Below are positions 7,811 to 17,896 of a stretch of DNA of 64,000 bases, piece after piece. Position numbers and translations under genes: made by a program. The notes below the pieces were generated by a model, which worked only from the letters and a program-made list of their open reading frames with translations, ran no database searches and was not told the DNA's origin. This DNA comes from Vibrio proteolyticus NBRC 13287 (GTDB lineage Bacteria > Pseudomonadota > Gammaproteobacteria > Enterobacterales > Vibrionaceae): assembly GCF_000467125.1 (NCBI RefSeq), contig NZ_BATJ01000012.1, positions 85,927 to 149,926 of the forward strand, given 5' to 3'. Every line of letters begins with the position of its first letter. Positions within the stretch are counted from its first letter, which is position 1.

Positions 7811-9760
7811 ATGATATCACCAGATGCTAAGATCAAGATACAAAATTTTGGTCGCTTTCTGTCTAACATGGTAATGCCTAATATCGGCGCTTTCATCGCC
7901 TGGGGCTTTATTACCGCACTCTTTATTCCAACTGGCTGGCTGCCAAACGAAACGCTGGCGTCTATGGTTGGTCCAATGATCACTTATCTGCTGCCACTAC
8001 TGATCGGTTACACCGGTGGTAAATTGGTCGGCGGTGATCGTGGTGCTGTGGTCGGTGCGATCACAACCATGGGTGTAATCGTCGGTACCGACATTCCAAT
8101 GTTCATGGGCGCCATGATGGTAGGACCATTAGGCGGCTGGGCAATCAAGACCTTTGACAAAAAGATCGACGGAAAAGTGAAAAGCGGCTTCGAAATGCTG
8201 GTCAATAACTTCTCCGCCGGTATCATCGGCATGGCGTTGGCTATTCTGGCGTTCTTCTTCATCGGTCCGTTTGTGAAGATCCTGTCCGGCACGTTGGCGG
8301 CTGGCGTAAACTTCCTGGTAAACGCTCACCTTCTGCCACTGACTTCTATCTTTGTTGAACCAGCGAAAATTCTGTTCCTGAACAACGCGATCAACCACGG
8401 TATTTTCTCACCTCTGGGCATCCAGCAAGCATCTGAAGCTGGTCAGTCCATCTTCTTCCTGATTGAAGCAAACCCAGGGCCGGGTCTGGGTATCCTGCTG
8501 GCGTATATCGTCTTTGGTAAAGGCACAGCCAAACAGACTGCAGGTGGGGCGTCCATCATCCACTTCTTCGGTGGTATCCACGAAATCTACTTCCCCTACA
8601 TTCTGATGAACCCGCGTCTGATCCTGGCCGCAATTGCAGGCGGTATGACAGGTGTCTTTGTCCTGACGGTATTTAACGCGGGTATTGTGTCTCCAGCTTC
8701 ACCGGGTTCAATTTTCGCAGTACTGCTGATGACACCAAAAGCTTCTATGGTGGGTGTACTGAGCTCTATCTTCTCAGCGGCGGCCGTCTCTTTCGCAGTG
8801 GCTTCAGTTCTGATGAAAGCGCAACGTACCTCTGAAGAAGATGGCGATGAAGTCGCGCTGGAGAAGGCGACTTCACAAATGCAAGACATGAAAGCCACGT
8901 CAAAAGGCGCGGTAGCCAATCAGCAAAGCAAAGGCGATGTCGATATGGCGAGTGTGAAAAGCATCATTGTTGCGTGTGACGCTGGTATGGGTTCCAGCGC
9001 TATGGGCGCAGGCATGCTGCGCAAGAAAGTCCAGGATGCCGGATTAGACATCCACGTGACTAATTTAGCCATCAACAGCTTGCCAGAGGACGCAGACATC
9101 GTGATTACACACAAAGACTTAACGGATCGTGCCCGTAAGCACGCACCTGACGCACACCACATTTCCCTGACGAACTTCCTGGACAGCGAAATGTACAATC
9201 AGCTAGTGGTTAAATTGATGGCCGCACAAAACCAACCGGCTGCGAATGATGCCAATATGGTCAAACTGACCGTGCTGGCCGCGAACGACGATAGCTTTGA
9301 AGACCAGCAGCCATCGGTATTCCGTATTGAGCGAGAAAACATTCATCTGGGCCTCAAAGCCAGCAATAAAGACGAAGCCATTCGCTATGCGGGTAACAAG
9401 CTGGTTGAGATGGGTTACGCGGAGCCAGAATACGTCGACGCCATGTTCGAACGCGAAAAACTGGTCCCCACCTATCTGGGTGAATCCATTGCTGTACCTC
9501 ACGGTACTGTAGAGGCCAAAGACCGAGTCATCAAAACAGGCATTGTTATCTGCCAGTACCCTGGCGGCGTACAGTTTGGCGAAGACGCGGATGACATTGC
9601 CAAGCTGGTTATCGGTATCGCGGCGAAAAACGATGAACATATTCAGGTCATTACCACCATTACTAACGCACTTGATGAGCCGGAGGCCATCGACATGCTG
9701 ACCAGTACCGACAAGGTTGAGGACATTCTCAACATTCTGTCCGGTCACCAGGCAGCCTAA
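7811..9760 (+). CDS. mtlA: Mannitol-specific PTS enzyme IICBA
   Basis: A 649-aa single-chain PTS permease that imports D-mannitol and phosphorylates it to mannitol-1-phosphate. The start is the ATG of MISPDAK, preceded by a GGGGA ribosome site; an upstream in-frame TTG at 7757 lacks one. Order: membrane IIC domain (about 1-340) with the GGIHEIYFPY substrate motif, linker, IIB domain with phosphocysteine C389 (VACDAGMGSS), linker, IIA domain with phosphohistidine H564 (VPHGT). All three active sites are intact. First gene of mtlADR. Confidence 0.97.
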   Translation: MISPDAKIKIQNFGRFLSNMVMPNIGAFIAWGFITALFIPTGWLPNETLASMVGPMITYLLPLLIGYTGGKLVGGDRGAVVGAITTMGVIVGTDIPMFMGAMMVGPLGGWAIKTFDKKIDGKVKSGFEMLVNNFSAGIIGMALAILAFFFIGPFVKILSGTLAAGVNFLVNAHLLPLTSIFVEPAKILFLNNAINHGIFSPLGIQQASEAGQSIFFLIEANPGPGLGILLAYIVFGKGTAKQTAGGASIIHFFGGIHEIYFPYILMNPRLILAAIAGGMTGVFVLTVFNAGIVSPASPGSIFAVLLMTPKASMVGVLSSIFSAAAVSFAVASVLMKAQRTSEEDGDEVALEKATSQMQDMKATSKGAVANQQSKGDVDMASVKSIIVACDAGMGSSAMGAGMLRKKVQDAGLDIHVTNLAINSLPEDADIVITHKDLTDRARKHAPDAHHISLTNFLDSEMYNQLVVKLMAAQNQPAANDANMVKLTVLAANDDSFEDQQPSVFRIERENIHLGLKASNKDEAIRYAGNKLVEMGYAEPEYVDAMFEREKLVPTYLGESIAVPHGTVEAKDRVIKTGIVICQYPGGVQFGEDADDIAKLVIGIAAKNDEHIQVITTITNALDEPEAIDMLTSTDKVEDILNILSGHQAA

Positions 9761-9764
9761 CCTG

Positions 9765-9821
9765 TTTTGCTCCTGAGCAAAAACCGAGGTCTCGTCACGC
9801 CCCCCTATTGTGGCGGACCTC
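9765..9821 (+). other. Two intercistronic stem-loops between mtlA and mtlD
   Basis: TTTTGCTC/GAGCAAAA (9765-9782) and GAGGTC/GACCTC (9786-9821, with an inner CGCC/GGCG). Neither has a U-tract, so they look like mRNA stability or processing elements rather than terminators. Confidence 0.5.
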
Positions 9822-9864
9822 ATCTTTAAGATTCGTTAGTCACTTTTTTGGTAGGTAACAGATT

Positions 9865-11013
9865 ATGAAAAATGCAGTACATTTTGGTGCGGGTAACATC
9901 GGCCGAGGCTTTATCGGCAAACTGCTGGCCGATGCGGATGTGGAAGTGACCTTTGCAGACGTCGATGCCCCTCTGGTTGACCAACTCAGTCATAAACAAG
10001 AATACAAAGTAAAAGTCGTCGGTACGGAATGCACCATTGACACCGTTACACATGTCACCGCCGTGAATTCGACCAGTAATGATGTGATTGACCGCATCGC
10101 GAATACCGATCTGGTCACCACGGCCGTCGGCCCGAACGTACTTGACATCATTGCCAAAACCATCGCAACCGGCATCGCTAAGCGCTTTGAGTCCGGTAAC
10201 GATAACCCTCTGAATATCATTGCCTGTGAAAACATGGTGCGTGGCACTACCCACCTGAAAGGCGAAGTCTACAAGCATCTTGATCCGGCGCTGCACACCA
10301 AAGCGGATGAGCTGGTAGGTTTTGTCGACTCAGCGGTTGACCGTATCGTTCCACCAGCCGAAGCCGCCAATGACGATCCTCTGGAAGTGACCGTCGAAAG
10401 CTTCAGCGAATGGATCGTCGATGAAAGCCAGTTCAAAGGCGAAGTGCCGGACATCAACGGCATGGAAAAAACCGATAATCTGATGGCGTTTGTTGAGCGC
10501 AAATTGTTCACTCTCAACACTGGCCACTGCATTACCGCGTATCTCGGTTGCCTGAAAGGTCACAAGACCATTCGTGAAGCAATTGAAGATCCTCAGATTC
10601 GCGCCGATGTAAAACAGGCAATGGAAGAGAGTGGCGAAGTGCTGATCCGTCGCTACGGTTTCGATCGGGCATTTCACGCCGCGTACATTGAGAAAATTCT
10701 CGGACGCTTTGCGAATCCGTATCTGGTGGATGAAGTGGATCGCGTTGGACGCCAGCCAATTCGCAAATTAGGGCCAAACGATAGATTAATCAAACCATTA
10801 CTGGGTACAATCGAGTATGGCACTGATAATCACATGCTGCTCAGAGGCATCGCCGCAGCGTTGAAATACACCAACGACAGCGATCCACAAGCGGTCGAGC
10901 TGCAAACATCGCTACGTGAACATGGCCTGAGAGCCACTCTGGCTCACTACACCGGTCTGGATGAGAACGGTGCAGAAGCCACGCAGGTTGAAGCTATCTT
11001 CAACCAATTGTAA
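9865..11013 (+). CDS. mtlD: Mannitol-1-phosphate 5-dehydrogenase
   Basis: A 382-aa cytoplasmic enzyme oxidising mannitol-1-phosphate to fructose-6-phosphate with NAD+. The N-terminal Rossmann motif GAGNIGRG (residues 8-15) and the long-chain mannitol dehydrogenase catalytic region ([10 protein letters not shown], near residues 212-221; [12 protein letters not shown], near 269-280) are present. Length matches the E. coli enzyme (382 aa). ATG at 9865 follows GGTAGGTAACAG. Second gene of the operon, 104 bases after mtlA. Confidence 0.97.
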   Translation: MKNAVHFGAGNIGRGFIGKLLADADVEVTFADVDAPLVDQLSHKQEYKVKVVGTECTIDTVTHVTAVNSTSNDVIDRIANTDLVTTAVGPNVLDIIAKTIATGIAKRFESGNDNPLNIIACENMVRGTTHLKGEVYKHLDPALHTKADELVGFVDSAVDRIVPPAEAANDDPLEVTVESFSEWIVDESQFKGEVPDINGMEKTDNLMAFVERKLFTLNTGHCITAYLGCLKGHKTIREAIEDPQIRADVKQAMEESGEVLIRRYGFDRAFHAAYIEKILGRFANPYLVDEVDRVGRQPIRKLGPNDRLIKPLLGTIEYGTDNHMLLRGIAAALKYTNDSDPQAVELQTSLREHGLRATLAHYTGLDENGAEATQVEAIFNQL

Positions 11014-11020
11014 GTCGTAT

Positions 11021-11040
11021 GGGGCCATATGGCCCCTTTT
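11021..11040 (+). terminator. Intra-operon terminator between mtlD and mtlR
   Basis: The perfect 16-base palindrome GGGGCCATATGGCCCC is followed by TTTT. It lies inside the mtlADR unit, so it probably lowers mtlR expression relative to mtlAD. Confidence 0.7.
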
Positions 11041-11062
11041 GAATCACAACGTTAATCACTTT

Positions 11063-11593
11063 ATGGCAGACCAGTTAAACGAAACCGAAATCTTAGAGCG
11101 TCTCAACAATACCCCCTCGGTACGCGGTTTTTTTATTGCGACGGTGGAGATATTCGAAGTCGCCATTGATGTGCTGATGCAACGAATTTTCCGCAAAGAC
11201 AACTTCGCGGTTCAATCGGTGGTTGGCCCTTTGCTGCACGATTCCGGTCCATTGGGTGATCCGGCGGTTCGTCTCAAATTGTTGTATGGTTTAGGCGTTC
11301 TGCCCGACCCGATTTACCACGATATTGAAGATCTGATTAAGCTACGTAACAAGCTAAACAGCGATGGCGCTGAGTACGAATTTACCGACCCGACGATACT
11401 TGAGCCAATACGCAAACTGAATCTGGTGCAGAAAATGGGCATGGTTCAACTTGAAGTCATGGAACCGGATGGCGATATCGATCTGGATTTTTATCAGTTG
11501 CAACTACAGCGGCAACAACAAATCATTAAATCCGGGCTTTCGCTTGCCATTGTCGAAATGTGCAGTGAGCTGGATAAAGAAAGCCCATTTTAG
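11063..11593 (+). CDS. mtlR: Mannitol operon repressor MtlR family
   Basis: A 176-aa all-alpha MtlR-family protein, the third gene of mtlADR. The frame opens upstream, but ATG 11063 (MADQLNE) is the family start; the ribosome site is weak. The sequence has no obvious helix-turn-helix, as usual for MtlR, which lowers mtl expression by a mechanism without a classical DNA-binding domain. It sits 50 bases after mtlD with a terminator between. Confidence 0.92.
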   Translation: MADQLNETEILERLNNTPSVRGFFIATVEIFEVAIDVLMQRIFRKDNFAVQSVVGPLLHDSGPLGDPAVRLKLLYGLGVLPDPIYHDIEDLIKLRNKLNSDGAEYEFTDPTILEPIRKLNLVQKMGMVQLEVMEPDGDIDLDFYQLQLQRQQQIIKSGLSLAIVEMCSELDKESPF

Positions 11594-11599
11594 ATGCGT

Positions 11600-11710
11600 T
11601 TATTTTTGTGGCGCATACGCGGTCGGGACAATAAACACTGAGAAGAACGTACCCGCATCAGTCCGCCGACCAACACCAGAGCGATATTCACCTGTCCGAC
11701 TGAACCCGGC
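11600..11710 (-). pseudogene. C-terminal remnant of an RND efflux permease
   Basis: On the minus strand one frame reads NIALVLVGGLM and, after a frameshift, the next reads GTFFSVFIVPTAYAPQK and stops at 11600. Together these match the last transmembrane helix of RND pumps, where GGLxxGTFFSxFVVPxAY is typical. Only about 30 residues survive, in two frames. It lies downstream of a matching adaptor fragment in the right order for an RND operon. Confidence 0.55.
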
Positions 11711-11734
11711 CCTGTGGCGAACACCGGGTGTTTA

Positions 11735-12015
11735 ATACAAAGCACTCCTGAGGTTGCGGCTCATCAGTGGCAGTGGCATCCGACATAATACCTGATGGTC
11801 GGGTTGGATCACCCGGACGCTGATGCCATCATGCAAGCTCTGTAAACCGGTTGTCACGACTGGCTCACCAACCTTCCCCCCTTGCTCGACGATCACCATG
11901 CCGTTGGCAATGTTGTCGCCCAACTGCACGGTTTGGCGGGTAACACGCAGATCCTTGCCTATCAGCCATACATTGCGCTGCTGGTCAGCGGCCACAATCG
12001 CATTCTGAGTGAGAA
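11735..12015 (-). pseudogene. C-terminal remnant of an RND membrane-fusion (adaptor) protein
   Basis: The minus-strand frame 11732-12055 encodes FLTQNAIVAADQQRNVWLIG, then VQLGDNIANG and GEPVVTTGLQSLHDGISV. This follows the AcrA/MexA C-terminal beta-barrel and membrane-proximal pattern (VPQxAVxxDxxGxxxVxVV ... VxxGLQxLxxGxxV). No N-terminal hairpin or lipoyl half is present, and upstream sequence diverges. A decayed 3' fragment beside the permease remnant is the simplest reading. Flanked by mtlR and speA. Confidence 0.55.
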
Positions 12016-12121
12016 AAACATGCTCATTTCGGCCGTCGATAGCAGAATTTTTCATGGATATGCAGCAGTGATGATTCGTCAGCGAATCGCGCCGTTTTTC
12101 AATCGTGACGACAAATTTTAA

Positions 12122-12268
12122 TCATTAGACTCACACCCGCTTTTGTCCGTTAATGCGCGCTGACGCGACACCGTGTCGGGTGTGACCTCCACCAGCGGCA
12201 GGTCACGGTTTTCTGTTTTATCTTGGTGGCCGACTCGGCCAGCAGATAACGATTGCTTGAGATGAAAT
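12122..12268 (+). promoter_or_regulatory. speA leader with mutually exclusive hairpins (possible attenuator)
   Basis: CACACCCG (12132-12139) can pair perfectly with CGGGTGTG (12177-12184). Alternatively GTGACCT (12182-12188) pairs with AGGTCAC (12200-12206), followed by GGTTTTCTGTTTT, a terminator-like end. The two structures share 12182-12184, as in an antiterminator/terminator pair. A third stem, TGGCCGA/CGGCCA (about 12229-12243), lies near the speA ribosome site. A 10-codon ORF (12153-12185) ends inside the switch. Confidence 0.4.
12153..12185 (+). CDS. Possible 10-codon leader peptide of speA
   Basis: ATG to TGA gives MRADATPCRV with two arginine codons (CGC, CGG), and the stop lies within the overlap of the two alternative stems. 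The Shine-Dalgarno is poor, which is the main weakness. The idea is that arginine supply or ribosome stalling could set speA readthrough; there is no direct evidence. Confidence 0.25.
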   Translation: MRADATPCRV

Positions 12269-14179
12269 GTGGAACAAGTATCCAAACTAGACAGCGTACG
12301 TGCTGATTACAACGTCCATTACTGGAGTCAGGGTTTTTACGGTATCGATAACAACGGTGAAGTTTACGTTTCGCCACGCAACGATAATGCGCATCCGATG
12401 CCGCTGAGCCAGATTGTGCACCAGATCGAACAGCAAGGTCTCAACCTGCCGGTGTTAGTGCGTTTTCCGCAAATTCTGCATCAGCGAGTACACAACATCT
12501 GTCAGGCATTTAATCAGGCGATTGAAGAGTACCAGTACCCGAACAATTATCTGTTGGTGTATCCGATTAAGGTAAACCAGCAGCGTGAAGTAGTCGATGA
12601 GATACTGGCCAGTCAGGCTCAGCTGGAAACCAAACAATTGGGTCTGGAAGCCGGCAGTAAACCTGAGCTGCTCGCAGTACTGGCCCTGGCGCAGAAAGCC
12701 AGCTCAGTCATCGTCTGCAATGGTTACAAAGATCGTGAATACATGCGTCTGGCTCTGATCGGCGAAAAACTCGGTCATAAAGTCTTTATCGTGCTGGAGA
12801 AAATGTCTGAGCTTGACTTAGTGCTGAAAGAGGCCAAAAGCCTAGACGTAAAACCCCGGCTTGGGATCCGCATTCGTCTTGCATCGCAAGGCGCAGGCAA
12901 ATGGCAGTCCAGCGGTGGTGAGAAATCTAAGTTCGGTCTTTCTGCATCGCAGGTACTCAATGTGATGGATCGGCTACGCAGTGAAAATATGCTTGATGCG
13001 CTGCAACTGGTGCATTTTCATCTGGGTTCGCAAATGGCCAACATTCGTGACGTGCGCAACGGTGTCAATGAATCCGCCCGCTTCTACTGCGAACTGCGCA
13101 GCATGGGGGCACACATCGACTATTTCGACATCGGTGGCGGCCTGGCGGTGGACTACGACGGCACACGCAGCCAGTCGTCTAACTCGATGAACTACGGTCT
13201 GGCGGAATACGCACGCAACGTAGTGAATACCGTTGGTGACGTCTGCCTGCAGTACGGACAGCCAACGCCGGTGATCATTTCGGAATCAGGCCGTTCACTG
13301 ACGGCACACCATGCGGTCCTGATCACAAACGTCATCGGCACCGAAGCGTACCATCCGGAGAGTGTCTCTGAACCGGAGTGGCACGACCCTCTTCTGCTGC
13401 AAAATATGTGGCGTAACTGGGAGTGCCTGCAAGATGGTATGGATGCTCGCGCACTGATTGAAATTTACAATGACACTCAGAGTGACCTGGCCGAAGTGCA
13501 TTCTCAGTTCGCCACGGGCGTTCTCAACCTGCAGCAACGTGCTTGGGCAGAACAACTGTCGCTGAGAATCTATCATCAGCTCAGTCACAAGATGAGCACA
13601 AAGAACCGTTTCCACCGGCCGATCCTCGACCAGCTTAGCGAACGTCTGGCAGACAAGTTCTTCGTCAACTTCTCGTTGTTCCAGTCGCTGCCGGATGCCT
13701 GGGGTATCGATCAGGTATTCCCGGTCCTGCCACTGTCAGGGCTGGACCGTCTCGACGATCGCCGCGCCGTGATGCTCGACATCACCTGTGACTCTGACGG
13801 ATCAATCGAACAGTACGTGGAAGGCCAAGGCATTGAAACGACCCTGCCCGTACCTGCGTGGACCAAAGATCAACCCTATTTGATGGGCTTTTTCCTGGTC
13901 GGTGCGTATCAGGAAATATTGGGTGACATGCACAACCTGTTCGGCGACACGCACAGCGTGGTAGTGAACATCCATGACAATGGCCAGGCTGAGCTGACGT
14001 CGATCAACGAAGGCGATACGGTGGAAGATATGATGCGCTACGTCCATATTGATGTAGACAGCATCCGTGAACATTACCGCGAACTGGTGCGGCTGCGCGT
14101 ATCCGGCCACGAACAGCAGACCATTCTGGATGAACTGGAACAGGGTCTGAGCGGGTATACTTATTTAGAGGACTTTTAA
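12269..14179 (+). CDS. speA: Biosynthetic arginine decarboxylase
   Basis: A 636-aa PLP enzyme converting arginine to agmatine, first step of the agmatine route to putrescine. The alanine-racemase-fold barrel carries the PLP lysine K101 in YPIKVNQ, followed by HFHLGSQ and the [11 protein letters not shown] stretch; the C-terminal part has DITCDSDG with the catalytic cysteine. The start is GTG at 12269: a stop lies two codons upstream, so no longer form exists. Immediately followed by speB (stop and start adjoin). Confidence 0.96.
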   Translation: MEQVSKLDSVRADYNVHYWSQGFYGIDNNGEVYVSPRNDNAHPMPLSQIVHQIEQQGLNLPVLVRFPQILHQRVHNICQAFNQAIEEYQYPNNYLLVYPIKVNQQREVVDEILASQAQLETKQLGLEAGSKPELLAVLALAQKASSVIVCNGYKDREYMRLALIGEKLGHKVFIVLEKMSELDLVLKEAKSLDVKPRLGIRIRLASQGAGKWQSSGGEKSKFGLSASQVLNVMDRLRSENMLDALQLVHFHLGSQMANIRDVRNGVNESARFYCELRSMGAHIDYFDIGGGLAVDYDGTRSQSSNSMNYGLAEYARNVVNTVGDVCLQYGQPTPVIISESGRSLTAHHAVLITNVIGTEAYHPESVSEPEWHDPLLLQNMWRNWECLQDGMDARALIEIYNDTQSDLAEVHSQFATGVLNLQQRAWAEQLSLRIYHQLSHKMSTKNRFHRPILDQLSERLADKFFVNFSLFQSLPDAWGIDQVFPVLPLSGLDRLDDRRAVMLDITCDSDGSIEQYVEGQGIETTLPVPAWTKDQPYLMGFFLVGAYQEILGDMHNLFGDTHSVVVNIHDNGQAELTSINEGDTVEDMMRYVHIDVDSIREHYRELVRLRVSGHEQQTILDELEQGLSGYTYLEDF

Positions 14180-15115
14180 ATGAATGATTTGTTTAGCAAA
14201 ACCGATTATTCACTCTATTCCAATGCGATGACATTCCTGCGTCAGCCTTATCAGCGCAATCCATTGGAAAGCGATGCGGATTTGGTGGTGCTTGGGGTTC
14301 CGCTGGATATGGCGACATCAGGACGTCCCGGTGCCCGGATGGGCCCGGATGCGATTCGCCGTGCATCAGTGAATCTGGCCTGGGAAGGTAAAAAGTTTCC
14401 ATGGGAATTTAACGTCTTCAAACGCGCCAAAGTGATCGATGCTGGCGATCTGGTGTTTGATTGTGGCGACGCAGAAGATTTTACCTACCGGCTTGAAGCG
14501 GCCACCTCAGAGATTCTGAAAAGCGGCAAAACCATGCTGGCACTGGGAGGGGATCATTTCATTACCCTGCCCATCCTGCGTGCTTATGCCAAGCACCACG
14601 GTGAGATGGCGTTGATTCATTTTGACGCGCATACCGACACCTACGCCAATGGCAGCAGTTATGATCACGGCACCATGTTTTATCATGCGCCGAATGAAGG
14701 CCTGATCTCACCGAAACATTCGGTTCAGATCGGGATCCGAACCGAGTACGCTCAGGAGCGTCATGGTTTTAATGTCATCAACGCGATGCAAGCCAACGAT
14801 CTGCCCGCCGCTGACATCGTCACTCAGATCCGCGACATCACCGGTGACAAGCCGGTTTACGTTACGTTTGATATCGATTGTCTGGATCCGGCTTTTGCCC
14901 CGGGGACCGGTACACCGGTCTGTGGTGGACTCAACTCGGACAAAGTGCTGAAAATCATTCGCGGCCTGGCGGGGATGAACATTGTCGGCATGGATGTGGT
15001 GGAAGTATCGCCGCCCTACGATCAGAGTGACATTACCGCACTGGCTGGCGCCACCATTGCTCTGGAGCTGATGTACGCTTGGGCGTTCAACCGCGACAGC
15101 GAAAAAACCGCCTGA
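14180..15115 (+). CDS. speB: Agmatinase
   Basis: A 311-aa ureohydrolase that splits agmatine into putrescine and urea. The binuclear manganese ligands are all seen: H126 (GGDHF), D149/H151/D153 (DAHTD) and D231/D233 (DIDCLDP). The ATG directly follows the speA stop and uses the GAGG within the end of speA, so the pair is co-translated. A strong terminator follows. Confidence 0.97.
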   Translation: MNDLFSKTDYSLYSNAMTFLRQPYQRNPLESDADLVVLGVPLDMATSGRPGARMGPDAIRRASVNLAWEGKKFPWEFNVFKRAKVIDAGDLVFDCGDAEDFTYRLEAATSEILKSGKTMLALGGDHFITLPILRAYAKHHGEMALIHFDAHTDTYANGSSYDHGTMFYHAPNEGLISPKHSVQIGIRTEYAQERHGFNVINAMQANDLPAADIVTQIRDITGDKPVYVTFDIDCLDPAFAPGTGTPVCGGLNSDKVLKIIRGLAGMNIVGMDVVEVSPPYDQSDITALAGATIALELMYAWAFNRDSEKTA

Positions 15116-15125
15116 TCATCGGTCC

Positions 15126-15155
15126 AAAAAATAGCCCCGAATGGGGCTATTTTTG
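15126..15155 (+). terminator. Terminator after speAB
   Basis: AAAAATAGCCCC/GGGGCTATTTTT with a GAAT loop, 11 bases after the speB stop. Confidence 0.88.
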
Positions 15156-15227
15156 TTGCTATTCTCTGGGTTTACGTAAACGAAAAAAGGAGAATTACCA
15201 ACAGCGTATCGTCCCAAATAGGTGGCA

Positions 15228-16064
15228 TTATTTGCGCGAAGGGGCCCAATTAGAGAATTTTTTCGTTACCTTCTGAACACAAATCGCCCGGGCCTGTTCG
15301 TGTACCGCCTGAGTGGACGCTTTCATGCAGGTCAGGTAGTCAGCAATGTATTTTTCGAAAACCCCTCGCGCTTTGCCCGGTTCCGCTGCCAAACGGTTGA
15401 CCAGCGCACGCGGTCCGACTTCAAAGTGCTGTGAATCAATGGGGTAGTTCCAGTAACCGCCCCAGGTCAAAAAACCGTTCTCAGCGAAAATATCGATCAC
15501 GTCTTCTGCCATACCACTGCGAACCGGTTTGCCAGCCCGGTAGGTATATCGGTTCAGATACTGCTTGGTGGATTGTTCGGGCTGTACACTGACCCGATTA
15601 TGATCATCAATGTCGATAAACGGGTTCTGCACCGGATTGATATCAATAGCCAGACCAAATGCGTGTTTCGACCACTCCGTGCCGCCGGTCATCGGCCGGG
15701 CATTGAAGCCGCTGGTGTTGTTGGCCGTCATCGACGCTTTGTCACTGCCGTTGAAGTGTTCAATGGGCAGTACGGATTGCATCGGCACCTTGCGTTGATA
15801 GAGTGCCTCAAAAATGCGCTCAACACGATGCGCAACCGAATTCATCACCACCACCGCGCCTTGTTTGACCTCGCCATTAAAATCATAGTGGCGCACGTGT
15901 ACCGTCGACAGGCGATCGCATTGAATCGGAGATTCATTGCTTATCGCCCCTTTTTCCCGCATCACTTTGCATTGTTGCGGGGTGATTGGCTCAACACTCG
16001 CCAGTGCCGACGTACTCAGCAGCAGTGGCAGCACAACAATCGATGACAGAATTTTTTCAGGCAT
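15228..16064 (-). CDS. Secreted M15-family D,D-peptidase-like protein
   Basis: A 278-aa protein with an N-terminal signal peptide (residues 1 to about 22). The M15 (VanY/Hedgehog fold) signature is present: SKHAFGLAIDI supplies the His and Asp zinc ligands, and SQHFE supplies the second His. GxxWGGYW upstream of it matches the family. Probably periplasmic and acting on peptidoglycan stem peptides. It stands alone; the exact substrate is not deducible. Confidence 0.85.
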   Translation of the reverse strand: MPEKILSSIVVLPLLLSTSALASVEPITPQQCKVMREKGAISNESPIQCDRLSTVHVRHYDFNGEVKQGAVVVMNSVAHRVERIFEALYQRKVPMQSVLPIEHFNGSDKASMTANNTSGFNARPMTGGTEWSKHAFGLAIDINPVQNPFIDIDDHNRVSVQPEQSTKQYLNRYTYRAGKPVRSGMAEDVIDIFAENGFLTWGGYWNYPIDSQHFEVGPRALVNRLAAEPGKARGVFEKYIADYLTCMKASTQAVHEQARAICVQKVTKKFSNWAPSRK

Positions 16065-16257
16065 GGGGCAGCTATCCGAACATGTCGCAACATTGAGAAA
16101 AACACACCTTGCCCCATCCTGAAACGCTTTTCAAGCGCCTGCGCTACAAGCGTGACAGAGTCGTCGCTTACGACCCCGCTTCATGTACCGAATCCCAGCC
16201 ACTCTCCGACAACGAGCACGAGTCCTCTCACCACCGGTGTGCTGCACTCGCTGCTGA

Positions 16258-16713
16258 TCAGATAAAGACCGGCAATATGCCCTCACCTTTGACCTGGCGA
16301 ATCGCAAGATGGGTGTGGATATCTTTGACGTTTTCATGTTGCTGGAGCTTACGGATGAAAGATTCATAACCCGCCAGCTCTTTGCTGACTACCTCAAGCA
16401 GATAATCGTAGGCACCTGAGACCACGTGGCAACTGATCACCTCTTCCATCGCCATCACGGCCTGTTCAAAATCATCAATCGAACTTGCCTGATGATTATT
16501 GAGACTGACTTCAACAAAGACCGTCATACCCACCCCGATTTTGCTCTTGTTCAGGCAGGCACGGTAACCGTCGATCACCCCGCACTCCTCAAGACGTTTC
16601 AGCCGCCTCGCACAGGGTGAGGCGGACAAACCAACCATGTCCGCCAGTTCAGCCGTCGAGAGCCGGCCGTGTTGCTGGATCAACCTGAGCAAGTGACGAT
16701 CAATTCGGTCCAT
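16258..16713 (-). CDS. Lrp/AsnC-family transcriptional regulator
   Basis: A 151-aa regulator from ATG 16713 (MDRIDRHL), which has an AAGGA ribosome site; the frame extends further up without one. An N-terminal helix-turn-helix (LSTAELADMVGLSASPCARRLKRLE) and a C-terminal RAM/ACT-like ligand domain are present. It is divergent from an EamA exporter gene 150 bases away, the usual arrangement for a local activator controlled by an amino acid. The ligand is unknown. Confidence 0.9.
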   Translation of the reverse strand: MDRIDRHLLRLIQQHGRLSTAELADMVGLSASPCARRLKRLEECGVIDGYRACLNKSKIGVGMTVFVEVSLNNHQASSIDDFEQAVMAMEEVISCHVVSGAYDYLLEVVSKELAGYESFIRKLQQHENVKDIHTHLAIRQVKGEGILPVFI

Positions 16714-16862
16714 TTTCAATCCTTTGCATTTTTCTATCAAATAATAATTAAAACTGAGTTGATTCAATCATAGATCACTTTATTTTTACCACAACTTGCC
16801 CGGTTAATGCGTTATTTCCCTTTCATAATGGTATCCAATGTGTCCAACCTCACGAGACGGTT

Positions 16863-17783
16863 ATGATTTCTGGGTATCTGGCGATACTGGCCACACTGTT
16901 GCTCTGGTCCGGTTTTTTTCTTTCACTTAAAGGCGGGGCGAATTCCGCACTGACTCCTGCGGATATTGCGCTAGCGCGCTTTATCTTCCCAGCCCTGGTG
17001 CTGTTACCCTGGGTAATGAAAGCGCGTCAGCAATTGCTGGCCGTCCCACGTCGTTACCACTTCGGCATGCTAGTTGGCTGCGGCCTGCCTTATCTGCTGG
17101 TGGCCAGCACCGCCATGCAGTATGCGCCCGTGGCTCATGGCAGTGCCCTGATCCCCGGAACACTGCCACTGTTTGTGTCAGCGATTGCCGTGAGTTGCTA
17201 TGCTCAGCCGCTCAGCCGTCACCGTCTGGCTGGCCTGACACTGGTGCTCAGCGGCATTGGATTGTTCCTTTATTCCAGCCTTTCCACGTATAACTATGCG
17301 CAACTGAATGGCCACATGCTATTCCTACTTGGCAGCCTGATGTGGGCAATGTTCACCATCAGTGCCCGGGTCGCCAATCTGCATCCTTTGGTCAGCGCGG
17401 GTTATATTTCTCTGGTCTCTGCTGGCGCATTACTCGTATTGATTGTCAGCGGACGCCTCGACAGCCATCTGGCACAAACCGCCTTGGTCAACTGGCCGTG
17501 GAAAGAGGTCAACGGGCATATCCTGCTACAAGGCGTTGGGGCGGGTCTGTTGGCGGCGTTTACCTATCTGCATGCGATTACTAAGTTGGGTGCGGAGCGA
17601 TCTGCGGCATTCGCTTCTGCCACGCCAGCTGTCGCTACTTTGCTGGCCATTCCTGTGTTTGGCGAGTTTCCAACGCCAGAAACCTGGACCGCGCTCGGCC
17701 TGATATGCGGGGGCAGCGTGATCGCCAGTAATGTCTTTATGAGAAACGACACCTCACTCGCCTACCAGCCGCCGGGGCGCTGA
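16863..17783 (+). CDS. EamA/DMT-family transporter
   Basis: A 306-aa inner-membrane protein with about ten transmembrane helices in two EamA repeats (residues 5-135 and 145-290). Members export amino acids or metabolites. The divergent Lrp regulator suggests an amino acid or related compound as substrate. ATG 16863 is preceded by GAGACGGTT. Confidence 0.88.
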   Translation: MISGYLAILATLLLWSGFFLSLKGGANSALTPADIALARFIFPALVLLPWVMKARQQLLAVPRRYHFGMLVGCGLPYLLVASTAMQYAPVAHGSALIPGTLPLFVSAIAVSCYAQPLSRHRLAGLTLVLSGIGLFLYSSLSTYNYAQLNGHMLFLLGSLMWAMFTISARVANLHPLVSAGYISLVSAGALLVLIVSGRLDSHLAQTALVNWPWKEVNGHILLQGVGAGLLAAFTYLHAITKLGAERSAAFASATPAVATLLAIPVFGEFPTPETWTALGLICGGSVIASNVFMRNDTSLAYQPPGR

Positions 17784-17844
17784 TGATCCGCGTTTTTATC
17801 CGCCAATCCAGTGTCGAATGGTAGTGAGAACAATAAAGCGGCGC

Positions 17845-17879
17845 AAAAACAGCGACGCCGCCCAATCATGAGCGGCGCC
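17845..17879 (-). terminator. Terminator downstream of the CtlX-type gene
   Basis: On the minus strand GGCGCCGC pairs with GCGGCGTC (one G-T), followed by GCTGTTTTTG. It lies 18 bases past the stop and may also limit EamA transcription. Confidence 0.65.
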
Positions 17880-17896
17880 GACGGCAAACGGATAGG

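Noticed and set aside
11882..12121. 79-aa plus-strand frame
   Set aside because: It is antisense to the adaptor remnant, has no ribosome site and no family features.
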